Source of the DNA: CAMBDS01 sp964355675
GTDB taxonomy: Bacteria; Electryoneota; AABM5-125-24; Hatepunaeales; Hatepunaeaceae
NCBI GenBank assembly: GCA_964355675.1
Contig: CAYHEC010000003.1
Location: 137,277 to 201,276, forward strand
Direction of reading: 5' to 3'
DNA length: 64,000 nt
In this document: piece after piece, positions 43,301-49,247 of the stretch
Layout: every line of letters begins with the position of its first letter
Position numbering within the stretch: the first letter of the stretch is position 1
Translations under genes and position numbers: made by a program
Notes under the pieces: generated by a model
Told to the model about the DNA's origin: nothing
What the model saw: the letters and a program-made list of their open reading frames with translations, nothing else
Database searches by the model: none

Positions 43301-45219
43301 AGCGTCAGAAGGCGGGCGAAAAAGGGCTTCGCAATAAGATCGGTCGAATTGAAGATGAGATTGCCGAATGGAAGATCAAGCTTGCCGGTGGCGAAAGGTT
43401 CACTGGCGGGTTTGTGATCGATCCGTTCCGCGATCACATCATGCCGTTCCATTTTACGCACTTCCTTGCCGACGAAGCCAGAAACGCAATCGTTGACCTT
43501 AAGGGTGAAGAATACGACGCGATCCGCGCCTATACTGATGCGCACGGGATCAACTTTAGGGAGTTGATGGGACTGGCCGATCCTACACAGGTTAGGCAGG
43601 ACAGACAGTTCGGCCCGTTGGAACAGATGCGAATAGCTGATCTTCCTTGGTCTGTTATTATCAAGTCTGGTCCTGAATGGGAGGCAGTAGCAGAAGCGTT
43701 CACACGAAAAGGTGGCGATCCTGCCGAGGTTTGGATCCCGGAAGACCTTCCTCTTTCACTGCGTGGCGCGGCCAGAACTTTGCGTGTGCTCGAGTCGGAT
43801 CCAATAACCGAGGTTGAGCATTACGCATTCGGCGCGGCTCGACGAATTGCGATTTTGAACGCCGTCAGAGCGTCCGATCCGCAGTACTACAAAGGTAAGG
43901 AGTGGGACGATCAGGAGTTGATGATCCACGACTTTGCCGACAGGATGATTCAGGGGCTTGTCGCTGAAGGCGGCGGGGATCATGCCAATACCGCATCTGG
44001 AGTCTGGCAGGCGTTCATGGGACTGGACGCGCCGAAGCGTCGTCAACGCATGGGACGCATCATAGAGGACGGATACCGCAATCTTCTGGACATCATTTCC
44101 GCCATCCAATTAAGTGGCGGCGCGATCACCAATCTTCTTGGCGGGTGGTATCCCGTAATAGCCAAAGCAGGAGTCGGAAGCACGGCGCGGGCATTAAAGA
44201 CGGTTCTTTATTCGTCGCATCTGGGCGACAAGGAAGCTGAAGCGATCCTCGAAGCGACAAGGGAAATGGGCGCCTGGTCGCGCAACTCACTCGGTCAGCT
44301 CGCGGAAGTGACAGCGATGCGCGGCAAGGTTCGTAAGTTCACCAATGCTTCGCTCAGGGCGGTTGGCTTTGAGGCGATCAACCGGACGATCAACAAAACG
44401 GCCAGCGTTGCGGCGATCTACAACCTCGATCAGCGACTTGCTCGCATTCGTGCCGGACATTCCCGTAGTGGCTTCTACCGGGCGCAGATGATGAGGGCTT
44501 ACGCCTGGACAGGTGCCGACATAGAACGAATAGTGAACGGTAAGCCGAACCTCAAGGATTACGCCACCGTGACGCGCAGGATGGTGGCAGAAACGAACGT
44601 CAGTGGCCTCGACGCGATGGACGCGCCACTTTGGACACATACCGAATTAGGGAAGCGTTTAGGGGCGTTCACGTCGTGGTATCGACAGATGGGCTACGTG
44701 ATGATGGATGCGGTCTGGGAAGCGAAGCAGGGAGAGCCCGGGAAGCTCGTAGCCATGCTTATCGGCGGAGTTATTTCGACTGCCCTTGTCGATGCGGTTC
44801 GAGACTTCCTGAAGGATCAGAACGACGAGTGGTGGTGGAATTTAACCTTTGCACTTCTCGGCGGACTCAACCTTGGCTTCCTTGCAATCATGGCGGAGTC
44901 TGCTCTTTGGGCGGTCAGAAAGCAGGGCGGTATTCTTACGAACTTCATTCAAGATAATTTAATCTTCCCGCAAGCGGCGTGGCTTGCCAAGTTCGGCGAT
45001 CAGTTTATCAAGCTATTCAAGTATGACGACTACAAGGCGTTCCACGATTGGGTGAAGTCATTCCCCGCTGGTTCGATTGTCGAAACAAATCTCTACCGGT
45101 TGTTTCATGCCGAGTGGGACACAGGACTGAACGAACCGAGGGGGCGTGGAAGCAGGGCTGTACAAGGCGGATACAATTTTAAGCCAATAGTCAACTATCC
45201 TGTCGCGGCTGACAGGTAA
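34333..45219 (+). CDS. Giant polyvalent protein: N6-adenine MTase plus SF2 helicase
   Basis: A 3628-residue phage polyvalent protein. Residues 1-480 are helical virion-type sequence. About 855-916 and 2746-2795 hold two copies of a helical motif (FGEEVRPYLRSWY and FGQAVKPYLRKAW). About 934-1034 is a Gly/Asp/Arg linker. About 1110-1380 is a DNA adenine methylase: AEPGMGIGH (SAM site, 1203-1211) and NVPF (1269-1272, the NPPF motif). About 1870-2460 is a helicase: HTVGAGKT (Lys1884), DEAH (2053-2056), TGTPITNS and QRDGRIVRQGN (2397-2407). The C-terminal 800 residues have TM helices near 3470-3530. It resembles DarB-like antirestriction proteins, which are injected with phage DNA. Confidence 0.9.
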   Translation: MKPLVAPFAGVSLSDFDAWKEKQQTGATDQIVDPASVAQDGMRFYDQWSEELSAGNIDADPEQLLSLVQDAVKPQAEAGKARDWRGLSLPYVVQNPRFQELEPDQQNQILDDLWENGIRPAFNPDTTPEELNAERWNFVYQSHKLTLQAKKNASGQAEADITDELASNPLTSDVLGRLQKPDIVEKLGFLDALKETGDDPMRVVPFLGSANDIATVVELGFAARRMLNDEESEDDLLLLKEFNDKQTADRSIGYVVGDILTRMPAYMGELGLTWGGYTAGKIATEKAAIAALKKVIGGAADNILKRKLAQLAIKSMGVAGGSARQAFFGKSGIGSSVLRLPEDVIERMNPEVKITSDELGVINDIDVIKGEDFWTAFRKAVPNQFVEVASEHTGGLLNAAATPVKNFMLKAAVFRAFKKANPTVKGQAFRDFIERVGWDGVASEWTEERIGEAGRFVLGVDDFEYQLPTVDQMLAELIAFSAPGAGAYALDRGLNPSDPSKPPERNPEAESTFNAVNELAKQRGGPLMAGDALEQMTRDANKSAGRSDIPKLFADAGLTDNKARLSFIEETTGLQLDNVADIYDADPETQDKVRARLEGMKPAEDAGKGATASKEKGATDKKAPEPKTATARSQNYIKGLIHQQFNIDPKDDERHAKRRQVLQGLIGTGKDVEALTKEEANKVITSLQEMQKKSKAEAKKNPKPKVVAPVVSETPPTPETVPVEDLPPVSEVASDDRILDRITKEANPLPNPKQRESRALDIYAEETGMPRDQVTVKDLTNLKATPLAPRSLTPEDQVELAAEADATPKVAEPPAPVEGVPPSSEFFGSTNTVFTKDAADKARELIRAKLKGGQVNVSIVGLDPEIVQAGIQLAGYYIEGGLRKFSAYSAQMVADFGEEVRPYLRSWYEAVRWNPGFDNAGMSTSDEIDKEVLNESGNRRTDNRPDGQSELGDSGRGIGGADNAQRDLRDNPDEPAVGRGSGSDVRDGSSEGLAEDELRGEGAVGAGVRGSDASGDGRTEDAGSDNIADTVDDLIDATEASQPPEPIKADRSDKDEGKGASEIGTEFGHVRRGGPAVSNLINYRITDEDNLGDGGKKTKYRNNVNAIKLLKIIEEQERKATPEEQSILVKYVGWGGIAEAFGNRWSHPDWLKEQEEIKTLLTSEERDLAARSTQYAHYTSPEIIRAMWEGFERIGYNLTGRVAEPGMGIGHFFGLMPDRYMAKAKLFGVEMDSISARIARQLYQGANVIDQPYQDVDIPDNFFDLFISNVPFSGNTVIDRKLPQISGRLQLHDYYFYKSLLKTRPGGLVMFITSTGTMDKKTNFARTKIAELGNLLTAIRLPSDSFEKNAGTSVTTDILVFQRRPEGEPYSGEEFIESSNIDLLKGFDEPDWHINNYWQTHQDHLFGEIVADKLFAGRSRPGLKSTGLPIAESITEAIRLSQVRIDWSKEGWVPLDSSKRLKKSWGSLLIGSDGSIVQLMEDVDGKREIPFRRNDKDLTEKETARIAAWIKVRDAGHALIKLQMDANAKEKDVAKARSDLNKAYDAAFKKFKGFHSNYNKMFFRTDPDIAFLLSLEQYNPDAGETSKEAIFSKRTQFPIKEVTSANSAVDALTASLVNRGRVDLPYMASLYAGHTEEQIAEELGDRVYDNPEGSIETVETYLTGNVRQKLRAAKAAVDHDKKYQRNIAPLEAVIPEDIPPHEIDVRLGATWIDPGTYTEFIRYLGITQYGHPVEVNFHAETSVSSAVWEVDAKPQVSREWGTDDVHALKLIELAMNHKMPTVTRKVGDATIHLPEETALAQDSQRKIKEEFKRWLWLDQGRTDKYFTRYNDLFNAVVIPKYDGSHLQFPGLAEGINLRPHQKNVVWRIITSGNTLMAHTVGAGKTFAAVATAMESKRMGLARKTVITVPKPVVDQFARDVLKLYPSAKALLTTGDDFTPLNRQVTINRIMTGDWDVVVIPHTSFEKIPVSPARVERFIRDQLSDIDSRLDSKVEQDPSGRDRTTGKGKKDRTVKQLEKLKEKLEAKLKDLTNTDRKDPGPFFEDLGIEMLFVDEAHKYKNLFFHTHIDAPGVGAGSDTDRSIDMWMKSKYLNEVTRGRGVAFMTGTPITNSISEMFTMQRYLQPGVLEDNGIASFDSWAMNFGEVQSQVETTPTGTGFRVHQRFTKFTNVPELMQMYLSMTDVILPRDLKDIKIPKMRGGKPEVSDNDGHPRLKAYLRDLDRRMELIKSKRPEVLYVKDDGTEALDNPLVVTGDGKKAALDFRLIDPSAPDFPGSKVNACVQNVYDIWKETESDKSVQVIWSDMGVPSDKFNIKHFNLYEDIRGKLVGKGVPKAEVAFIHEWNTDDQKDELYRKLRLGTIRVIIASTGKMGVGANLQDKLIAAHHLDVPWTPADIEQRDGRIVRQGNTNDEVRVIRYVTKRSFDSYMWQTIETKARFIFQILSGGSASTREIEEIGQSVLSAAEVKAISTDNPGILKYVQLEADVRRMRALVKGEQSANWRVRGLVNHLPGRIAEDEAKLAGLEKEQSRIDTERAGNKTHGLSIGYKRFTDPKEERKALEELLKPLSDVIKAKALLSQSDLRGLFAATDTMNAAVKDLNLKGLSIYDRPIEVTFGSFGTNASLILRSGNFTSTSFGESADGNATRILTLFDHLKSKIESLTSDIARSKAELADAEKTVNLKSDNAEKLSGMESDLKLLEGELKESATTKVDEVDDEAEARQYESDQRTIASMGSGSNLGQLSQPGMMGALYRTAVADIQNGATKFGEWAADMLTRFGQAVKPYLRKAWTQAKQYLQGQFAERDKDIEYMNAGIPLNEVVSSAKSIERSVHQWFVNKDGSKKTYTAMFQFMLGRPLRTLELYLSGRRLVKVLREAGIELGMLASQAISRMEDATDRLSSVEMQWLKSYFAKWYEQGADEKSPFLRPLGGLTPALKNWTENYRFMKGFIDENDDVQGLFAKAAVNAGMTVKRREPIRLRMGRLQSQLMQLKERQKAGEKGLRNKIGRIEDEIAEWKIKLAGGERFTGGFVIDPFRDHIMPFHFTHFLADEARNAIVDLKGEEYDAIRAYTDAHGINFRELMGLADPTQVRQDRQFGPLEQMRIADLPWSVIIKSGPEWEAVAEAFTRKGGDPAEVWIPEDLPLSLRGAARTLRVLESDPITEVEHYAFGAARRIAILNAVRASDPQYYKGKEWDDQELMIHDFADRMIQGLVAEGGGDHANTASGVWQAFMGLDAPKRRQRMGRIIEDGYRNLLDIISAIQLSGGAITNLLGGWYPVIAKAGVGSTARALKTVLYSSHLGDKEAEAILEATREMGAWSRNSLGQLAEVTAMRGKVRKFTNASLRAVGFEAINRTINKTASVAAIYNLDQRLARIRAGHSRSGFYRAQMMRAYAWTGADIERIVNGKPNLKDYATVTRRMVAETNVSGLDAMDAPLWTHTELGKRLGAFTSWYRQMGYVMMDAVWEAKQGEPGKLVAMLIGGVISTALVDAVRDFLKDQNDEWWWNLTFALLGGLNLGFLAIMAESALWAVRKQGGILTNFIQDNLIFPQAAWLAKFGDQFIKLFKYDDYKAFHDWVKSFPAGSIVETNLYRLFHAEWDTGLNEPRGRGSRAVQGGYNFKPIVNYPVAADR
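37133..37435 (+). CDS. Possible overprinted gene inside the giant gene
   Basis: A 100-codon +1-frame ORF nested in the linker-coding part of the giant gene. ATG 37133 is preceded by AGAGG at a good distance. The product has normal composition with Trp, Tyr, Met and hydrophobic residues (GNPNWVIADEELGVRIMHSE, VLKGWQRMSYEEKEQSAQEF), while the main frame there is low-complexity Gly/Asp/Arg/Ser. This asymmetry suggests that the nested frame is the constrained one. No family is recognised. Confidence 0.4.
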   Translation: MNQATEELTTDRMGNPNWVIADEELGVRIMHSETYGTIPTSLRSDEEVEAMYGTEVLKGWQRMSYEEKEQSAQEFEEATLQGTEGLKMQDQIISRIRSMT

Positions 45220-45238
45220 CACAATTCAGGAGGTTCGA

Positions 45239-45730
45239 TTGAAGAAGTTTTTAATGTCAGTTTTGATACTACTGGCAGTGTCACTATTTCAGGTTTCGCT
45301 CGCGCAAGAGACGCCACCGCTCACACGGACGGTCATTTATACAGCAAAGGTGTTGACGGACGCATCATCGATCGACAGCTTCGACGTCATATTCCCGCGG
45401 CTCGCCACAGGCGGCTATCCGGTTGTCTTGGGAAATCTTGGATTGGCGTTCAAGACGACTGTCACTACCGGAGACGAGGACAGTTTGACAGCCTGGCTCA
45501 GACCGCTGAGGCGACTGACCAGTTCGACGTACTTTATCAGCGTGAACGACAGCTTCAATATCTTTCAGGAACTTGACTGGACGACGGGAGTGTGGTACGC
45601 ATGGCCGACCTACATATCGACGCCGATCAGTTACGGTCCTTGCGATGGCGTTCGTGTCTATATGCGCTACACCGACACCGGGGTAGGATCTGACGGCGTG
45701 ACGGTCATACCTTATTCGATTGTGCAGTAG
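45239..45730 (+). CDS. Exported phage protein of unknown function
   Basis: A 163-residue protein with a clear Sec signal peptide (KKFLMSVLILLAVSLFQVSL, cleavage before QETPP). The mature part is beta-rich (SSTYFISVNDSFNIFQELDW). TTG start with AGGAGG 8 nt upstream. It would be exported to the periplasm or cell surface of the host. Host modification or superinfection exclusion is possible. No family recognised. Confidence 0.65.
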   Translation: MKKFLMSVLILLAVSLFQVSLAQETPPLTRTVIYTAKVLTDASSIDSFDVIFPRLATGGYPVVLGNLGLAFKTTVTTGDEDSLTAWLRPLRRLTSSTYFISVNDSFNIFQELDWTTGVWYAWPTYISTPISYGPCDGVRVYMRYTDTGVGSDGVTVIPYSIVQ

Positions 45731-45731
45731 G

Positions 45732-46034
45732 ATGAGTGAATCACAATACGACCAAATTCATCAGGACAACCTTGAGTCTGCAAAACTTGAGGCGGACGCC
45801 TTGGTCAAAGCCGCCAAGATACTCGCCGCGGCGAAGGTTTCGTCTTCGATTTGGAAGTGGATCAGCGGCTCCCTTGTTGCTGTGATTTTCGCAATAGTCA
45901 GCACTTACACAGTCGTTGCGAGAGAGTATGTGACAAAAGACGACTTCAGAGACCTAAAAAACCTTGTCGAGAAGAGCGCCGACAACCTAAATCGCCTCAT
46001 CGGAACGGTTGAAACTATGCAGAATCGAAGGTGA
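45732..46034 (+). CDS. Single-TM coiled-coil protein, possible lysis accessory
   Basis: A 100-residue protein; ATG 45732 begins right after the previous stop. An N-terminal charged helix is followed by one TM segment (WISGSLVAVIFAIVSTYTVV) and a C-terminal coiled coil (DLKNLVEKSADNLNRLIGTV). Such small membrane proteins in lysis cassettes may be holin or spanin parts, but no motif proves it. Overlaps the next gene by 4 nt. Confidence 0.6.
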   Translation: MSESQYDQIHQDNLESAKLEADALVKAAKILAAAKVSSSIWKWISGSLVAVIFAIVSTYTVVAREYVTKDDFRDLKNLVEKSADNLNRLIGTVETMQNRR

Positions 46035-46330
46035 GCGACTCTCCCGACGTCTTCGGAATAAAAAAGCAGGTTGTTGCCTGGATTGTCGCAGGAATGCTCG
46101 CGGCGTTCGGCGGGTTTCAATTGTTTGCGATCAAAGCTAAACTGACAGAGATCGTCAAGGCGCAGGTGACAGCCGCCAATGACGCTCGAAGGGCTGAGAC
46201 AGAGCTACTCATCAGGAACATCGTCCGGGAAGAGATCAAAAATGACACTGATCCGGTACTTGATAACATCATAGACCGGGTCAGCGTGAACGAAACCGAC
46301 ATCAAAGACTTATTTAGAGGCAGGAGATGA
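46031..46330 (+). CDS. Single-TM coiled-coil protein
   Basis: A 99-residue protein, GTG start. One N-terminal TM segment (QVVAWIVAGMLAAFGGFQLF) is followed by a long charged helix (KAQVTAANDARRAETELLIR). It resembles the previous protein in architecture and may pair with it in the lysis cassette. No family recognised. Confidence 0.6.
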   Translation: MSDSPDVFGIKKQVVAWIVAGMLAAFGGFQLFAIKAKLTEIVKAQVTAANDARRAETELLIRNIVREEIKNDTDPVLDNIIDRVSVNETDIKDLFRGRR

Positions 46331-46500
46331 AAACATTTACGCCGCATGCTTGGAAGGTAATCCAGAAGTGGATTATCGCGGGTGCGTCAATCGCAATCCT
46401 ATGGGTTGCGGGATCGAAATTGGACGCGATCAAGCTCGCAATCCAGAACGCCGCGGCGCCTGATACCGTCGTCGTGACTCCATTTACGCCGGGGGAGTGA
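46327..46500 (+). CDS. Small single-TM protein
   Basis: A 57-residue protein in the 4-nt-overlap chain of lysis-cassette genes, too short to be prominent in gene prediction. One TM helix (QKWIIAGASIAILWVAGSKL) with an Ala/Val/Pro-rich tail. ATG 46327 follows GGCAGGAG. Confidence 0.6.
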   Translation: MKTFTPHAWKVIQKWIIAGASIAILWVAGSKLDAIKLAIQNAAAPDTVVVTPFTPGE

Positions 46501-46501
46501 C

Positions 46502-46720
46502 ATGAAACGAAGCCTAATATCCAAGAAGTTCACCGTCGTGCTGATCCTACTGGCGGTCTGGTTCATCTTTGGACTGTTGACGTACTGGAAGCGGGCAGAC
46601 GTGTCGGAAGCGTGGGCGTTTATGACGTTCCTCTCGCCGTTTATTGTCGGCGGGGCGTTGGGCTACATCGGCGTTCAGGGGTTTATCGACCACGAAGCCG
46701 AACCACCAAAGGGAGATTGA
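46502..46720 (+). CDS. Putative holin (two-TM)
   Basis: A 72-residue protein with a basic N-terminus and two TM helices (FTVVLILLAVWFIFGLLTYW and AFMTFLSPFIVGGALGYIGV), and a short charged tail (HEAEPPKGD). Length and topology fit a class II holin upstream of the endolysin, though no family signature is visible. Confidence 0.55.
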   Translation: MKRSLISKKFTVVLILLAVWFIFGLLTYWKRADVSEAWAFMTFLSPFIVGGALGYIGVQGFIDHEAEPPKGD

Positions 46721-46721
46721 G

Positions 46722-46982
46722 ATGATCTGCGAATTCATAATCTACCCGACTTCGCAACAGGCATACATCGACGGGTTGAATATCGACCTTGGCAAGCCGC
46801 GAGTTCATCCCAACGGTGCGCTTTCGATCACGAACCTTAACGGCGGTGTGCCGTTCAATCCGGCCGAGCGAGTTATGCTCGCGTCGGTCGATGGGCTGAT
46901 ATTTATTCCGAGCGATCCCCGTGAATTGATGGAGCAATACCTATCCGAGGGTGGCTGGAACGCCGTAGAGGAGTTACCATGA
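46722..46982 (+). CDS. Small hypothetical phage protein
   Basis: An 86-residue soluble protein. ATG 46722 is chosen because GGGAG lies 7 nt upstream; the frame is open to 46644 but overlaps the holin. Its beta-rich sequence (CEFIIYPTSQQAYIDGLNID) shows no known family. Overlaps the next gene by 4 nt. Confidence 0.6.
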   Translation: MICEFIIYPTSQQAYIDGLNIDLGKPRVHPNGALSITNLNGGVPFNPAERVMLASVDGLIFIPSDPRELMEQYLSEGGWNAVEELP

Positions 46983-48607
46983 AGCGAATGCTGATACTAA
47001 TGGTAGTGCTACTTGGCGGGTGTACAGAGCTTGCGTTCGGTGCTACAAAATATGTTTCCTCCTCTGTCAACCGGCAACTCAGCGCGGCAGGATATACGGC
47101 TATCGGTGTTACCCGACCAAACTATGAGTGGAGGTTTGCGGATTCTTCCGGCGTGGATTACGATACCGTCGGTGGTGCGACTCAGCCTTATCGCAATTAC
47201 GGATCAAGCACGCTTACAACCGGACTGACTAACGGAAACGCGCCGTCGCTTACCGAGGGAATCCTCCAACCCAATCAGGGGGCGGAGACGTTCAACGGCA
47301 CGACGAACTACCTCTACATCAATGACGGCGGGACTGCGCTCAATGTAACCACTGGCAATTTTACGGTTGCTGTATGGTATCGAGTGACGGCGGTGGTAAG
47401 TCAACCGAACGAGATAATTAGCCACAAAGGAAATCCGGCGGGATGGAGTGTTTTAGTCAATGGGTCGTATGTTCCTCGACTGCATGTATCCGATGGTGTT
47501 GATATAGTAACAGCAAGCGGGACAGGAGCAACACAAAATACATGGAACTGTTTTGTTGGGACTCACACATTCAACGACTCTGTCCGAGCATATCTCAATG
47601 GCGCGAGAACGGCGGCGACGGGGAACGCGCTGGTGTCAACAGTGACAGTCGGATTCCCTTTCACCATAGGGAAGTATGCGGTGGCGGCGAGTGATTATTA
47701 TACAGGTAATATTGCTTATGTAGCGTTCTGGAATAGTGCGCTGTCAGATGCAAACGTGCTGGCACTCTACAATGCGCAAGCTCCGCTTGGAACGCTTGCC
47801 TCGCCGTATTCTTCGATCCAATCGGCGGTCTATGCAGGCGCGGCGGGTGATACTATCCTCGTCGGTTCAGGACGGTATCAAGAAACGGTAGTTGTCGCAA
47901 CGGCGTTTGACTATATCGGTGCAACGACATCGACGTTTGGGAGCCTGCCTGAGTTGTACGGAGCCGCGTTACCGGCGGCGGCGGGGGTCGTTGGAATGAC
48001 TGTCTCAGCAAAGAACGAGATCGGCTTTCTTACATTCAGGGGGTACTCTACGACGTCAACGGGAATTGGGCTGTTGGCTGATGCTTCGAGTGACGGGAGC
48101 CTGTTTCACCATCTTGAGGTGGACTCGTGCCGGAATGGCGTGGACTTTGACGGATCGGCAACGGCTGACAGTTTAATCAATTCAGTGATCGACGGCGGGA
48201 GCCTTACCAATGCGAACGGCTGGCGGGCAACGACTTCGACGGCGGTGTCAGTCTATCTCTACAACAACATCATTGTCAACTGCAAGACGGGACTTACCAA
48301 GGCGCCGGCACAAACGCTCGTAGAGACGAATAACTGCTTCTTTAATAATTCCTCAGCCGATTATGCGGGGAGTCTGAATGCAAGTGATTTGCTGGTTAAT
48401 CCGCTTTTCAGATCGCCCGTTTCCAACGACTATCGACCGGCATGGACGTCAGGTGTTCTGAATAAGGGGCTTACTATCCACTCTGGGGCGGGGGCGTTCA
48501 TTATCCGGCAGACAGCGGCAGACATCGGAGTTTGGGAGGTTGATTTCGTTATTAACAAATCCGGTTGGCAGGGCGGTTGGTCAATATCTTGGAAAGGTGG
48601 GTGGTGA
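46979..48607 (+). CDS. LamG / beta-helix lipoprotein
   Basis: A 542-residue exported protein. The signal peptide ends in a lipobox (LLGGC, Cys15). Residues about 95-265 are a LamG-like concanavalin fold (TGNFTVAVWYRVTAVVSQPN then FTIGKYAVAASDYYTGNIAY and VAFWNSALSDANVLALYN). Residues about 275-520 are a right-handed beta-helix (SPYSSIQSAVYAGAAGDTIL, then NNCFFNN). This resembles host-type surface adhesins, so the prophage may alter the lysogen surface. A virion receptor-binding role is less likely because of the lipobox. Confidence 0.75.
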   Translation: MKRMLILMVVLLGGCTELAFGATKYVSSSVNRQLSAAGYTAIGVTRPNYEWRFADSSGVDYDTVGGATQPYRNYGSSTLTTGLTNGNAPSLTEGILQPNQGAETFNGTTNYLYINDGGTALNVTTGNFTVAVWYRVTAVVSQPNEIISHKGNPAGWSVLVNGSYVPRLHVSDGVDIVTASGTGATQNTWNCFVGTHTFNDSVRAYLNGARTAATGNALVSTVTVGFPFTIGKYAVAASDYYTGNIAYVAFWNSALSDANVLALYNAQAPLGTLASPYSSIQSAVYAGAAGDTILVGSGRYQETVVVATAFDYIGATTSTFGSLPELYGAALPAAAGVVGMTVSAKNEIGFLTFRGYSTTSTGIGLLADASSDGSLFHHLEVDSCRNGVDFDGSATADSLINSVIDGGSLTNANGWRATTSTAVSVYLYNNIIVNCKTGLTKAPAQTLVETNNCFFNNSSADYAGSLNASDLLVNPLFRSPVSNDYRPAWTSGVLNKGLTIHSGAGAFIIRQTAADIGVWEVDFVINKSGWQGGWSISWKGGW

Positions 48608-48987
48608 AATTGACTTATAAGTTAATGGAATTCAAGGACGACTCGGTCGCCGTCGAGTGGCAGTCGCGGAGGCTTAATCCGCGATTAATCGTAATCGTTC
48701 TCGCTCTGGCGGCCTACGCCCTGGAGCGTTGGCACGTCACTATCACTATTACCGACATCTATCGACCGAAGACGAACGACAGCGGCGTTCATGCTGTTTG
48801 GCGTGGCGTCGATGTGAGGACACGGGACTGGACGCCCGAGATGTCACTCGACATTCTTCGCTGGCTGAACGAGTCGTTCTGTTACGACGAATCCCGTCCT
48901 GAGAAAATGGTTGCCATGATCCACGATGTCGGGCAGGGCGTTCACCTGCATTTGCAGGTTTCGTATCGAACGGGGAAGTGGGTATAA
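48604..48987 (+). CDS. Endolysin, M15-type peptidase
   Basis: A 127-residue protein; GTG start overlaps the previous stop (GTGA). The zinc site of M15 D-Ala-D-Ala/L-Ala-D-Glu peptidases is visible: SGVHAVWRGVD (Ser60, His63, Asp70) and HLH (114-116), with catalytic acid probably in ICHD-like MIHDV. A hydrophobic segment (LIVIVLALAAYALERW) precedes it, perhaps a signal-arrest-release-like anchor or the domain core. It would cut peptidoglycan peptide stems at lysis. Last gene of the prophage. Confidence 0.7.
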   Translation: MKLTYKLMEFKDDSVAVEWQSRRLNPRLIVIVLALAAYALERWHVTITITDIYRPKTNDSGVHAVWRGVDVRTRDWTPEMSLDILRWLNESFCYDESRPEKMVAMIHDVGQGVHLHLQVSYRTGKWV

Positions 48988-49081
48988 GTCGTGGACGACG
49001 ATCCGTCCATGTACAAGCATTAAGCACGGTTATTTGGGGTTATTTTACCGTCCGCGTCGCTGAAATCCTAACGTAAGTTAT

Positions 49082-49157
49082 TGGAGCCACTGATTGGAAT
49101 CGAACCAACGACCTGATCATTACGAATGACCTGCTCTACCATCTGAGCTACAGTGGC
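49082..49157 (-). tRNA. tRNA-Thr(CGT)
   Basis: A 76-nt cloverleaf with acceptor GCCACTG/CAGTGGC, D-arm GCTC/GAGC, anticodon loop TTCGTAA with anticodon CGT (Thr, ACG), T-loop TTCGATT, and an encoded CCA. Its 3' 46 bases form the attachment core, and the gene is complete at the right end of the prophage, so integration did not destroy it. Confidence 0.97.
49084..49129. other. Right attachment site copy within tRNA-Thr
   Basis: The 46-bp segment is identical to the left copy at 5352-5397. It covers the acceptor 3' strand, T-arm, variable loop and part of the anticodon arm. The prophage therefore carried in a replacement for the tRNA 3' end or left the original in place at this end. Confidence 0.95.
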
Positions 49158-49161
49158 TTCA

Positions 49162-49245
49162 AGTTGAAGGTTCAAAGTTAAAGGTTTAAGGGCTAATTTG
49201 CAATAAGACTCCATCCTTTAAACATTTAACCTTGAACTTTCAACT
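49162..49245. repeat. Long imperfect inverted repeat beside tRNA-Thr
   Basis: AGTTGAAGGTTCAAAGTTAA.. (49162-49191) is nearly complementary to ..TTAACCTTGAACTTTCAACT (49215-49245), giving a stem of about 30 bp with few mismatches. It lies between the tRNA and fabL, both minus strand, and probably ends the fabL transcript just downstream of its stop. The motif resembles the GGGTTAAA repeat at 2118. Confidence 0.7.
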
Positions 49246-49247
49246 CG

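Larger units (their letters stand above)
5352..49129. mobile_element. Integrated temperate prophage, about 43.7 kb
   Basis: A 46-bp perfect direct repeat (5352-5397 and 49084-49129), identical to the 3' part of tRNA-Thr, bounds a block that starts with an integrase beside the left repeat. The block contains repressor, recombination, replication, packaging, head, short tail, fibre and endolysin genes in normal phage order, with about 60 tightly packed genes, often with 4-nt overlaps. No transposase or obvious interruption of an essential structural gene is seen. The integrase has altered active-site residues, so excision ability is uncertain. Confidence 0.95.
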
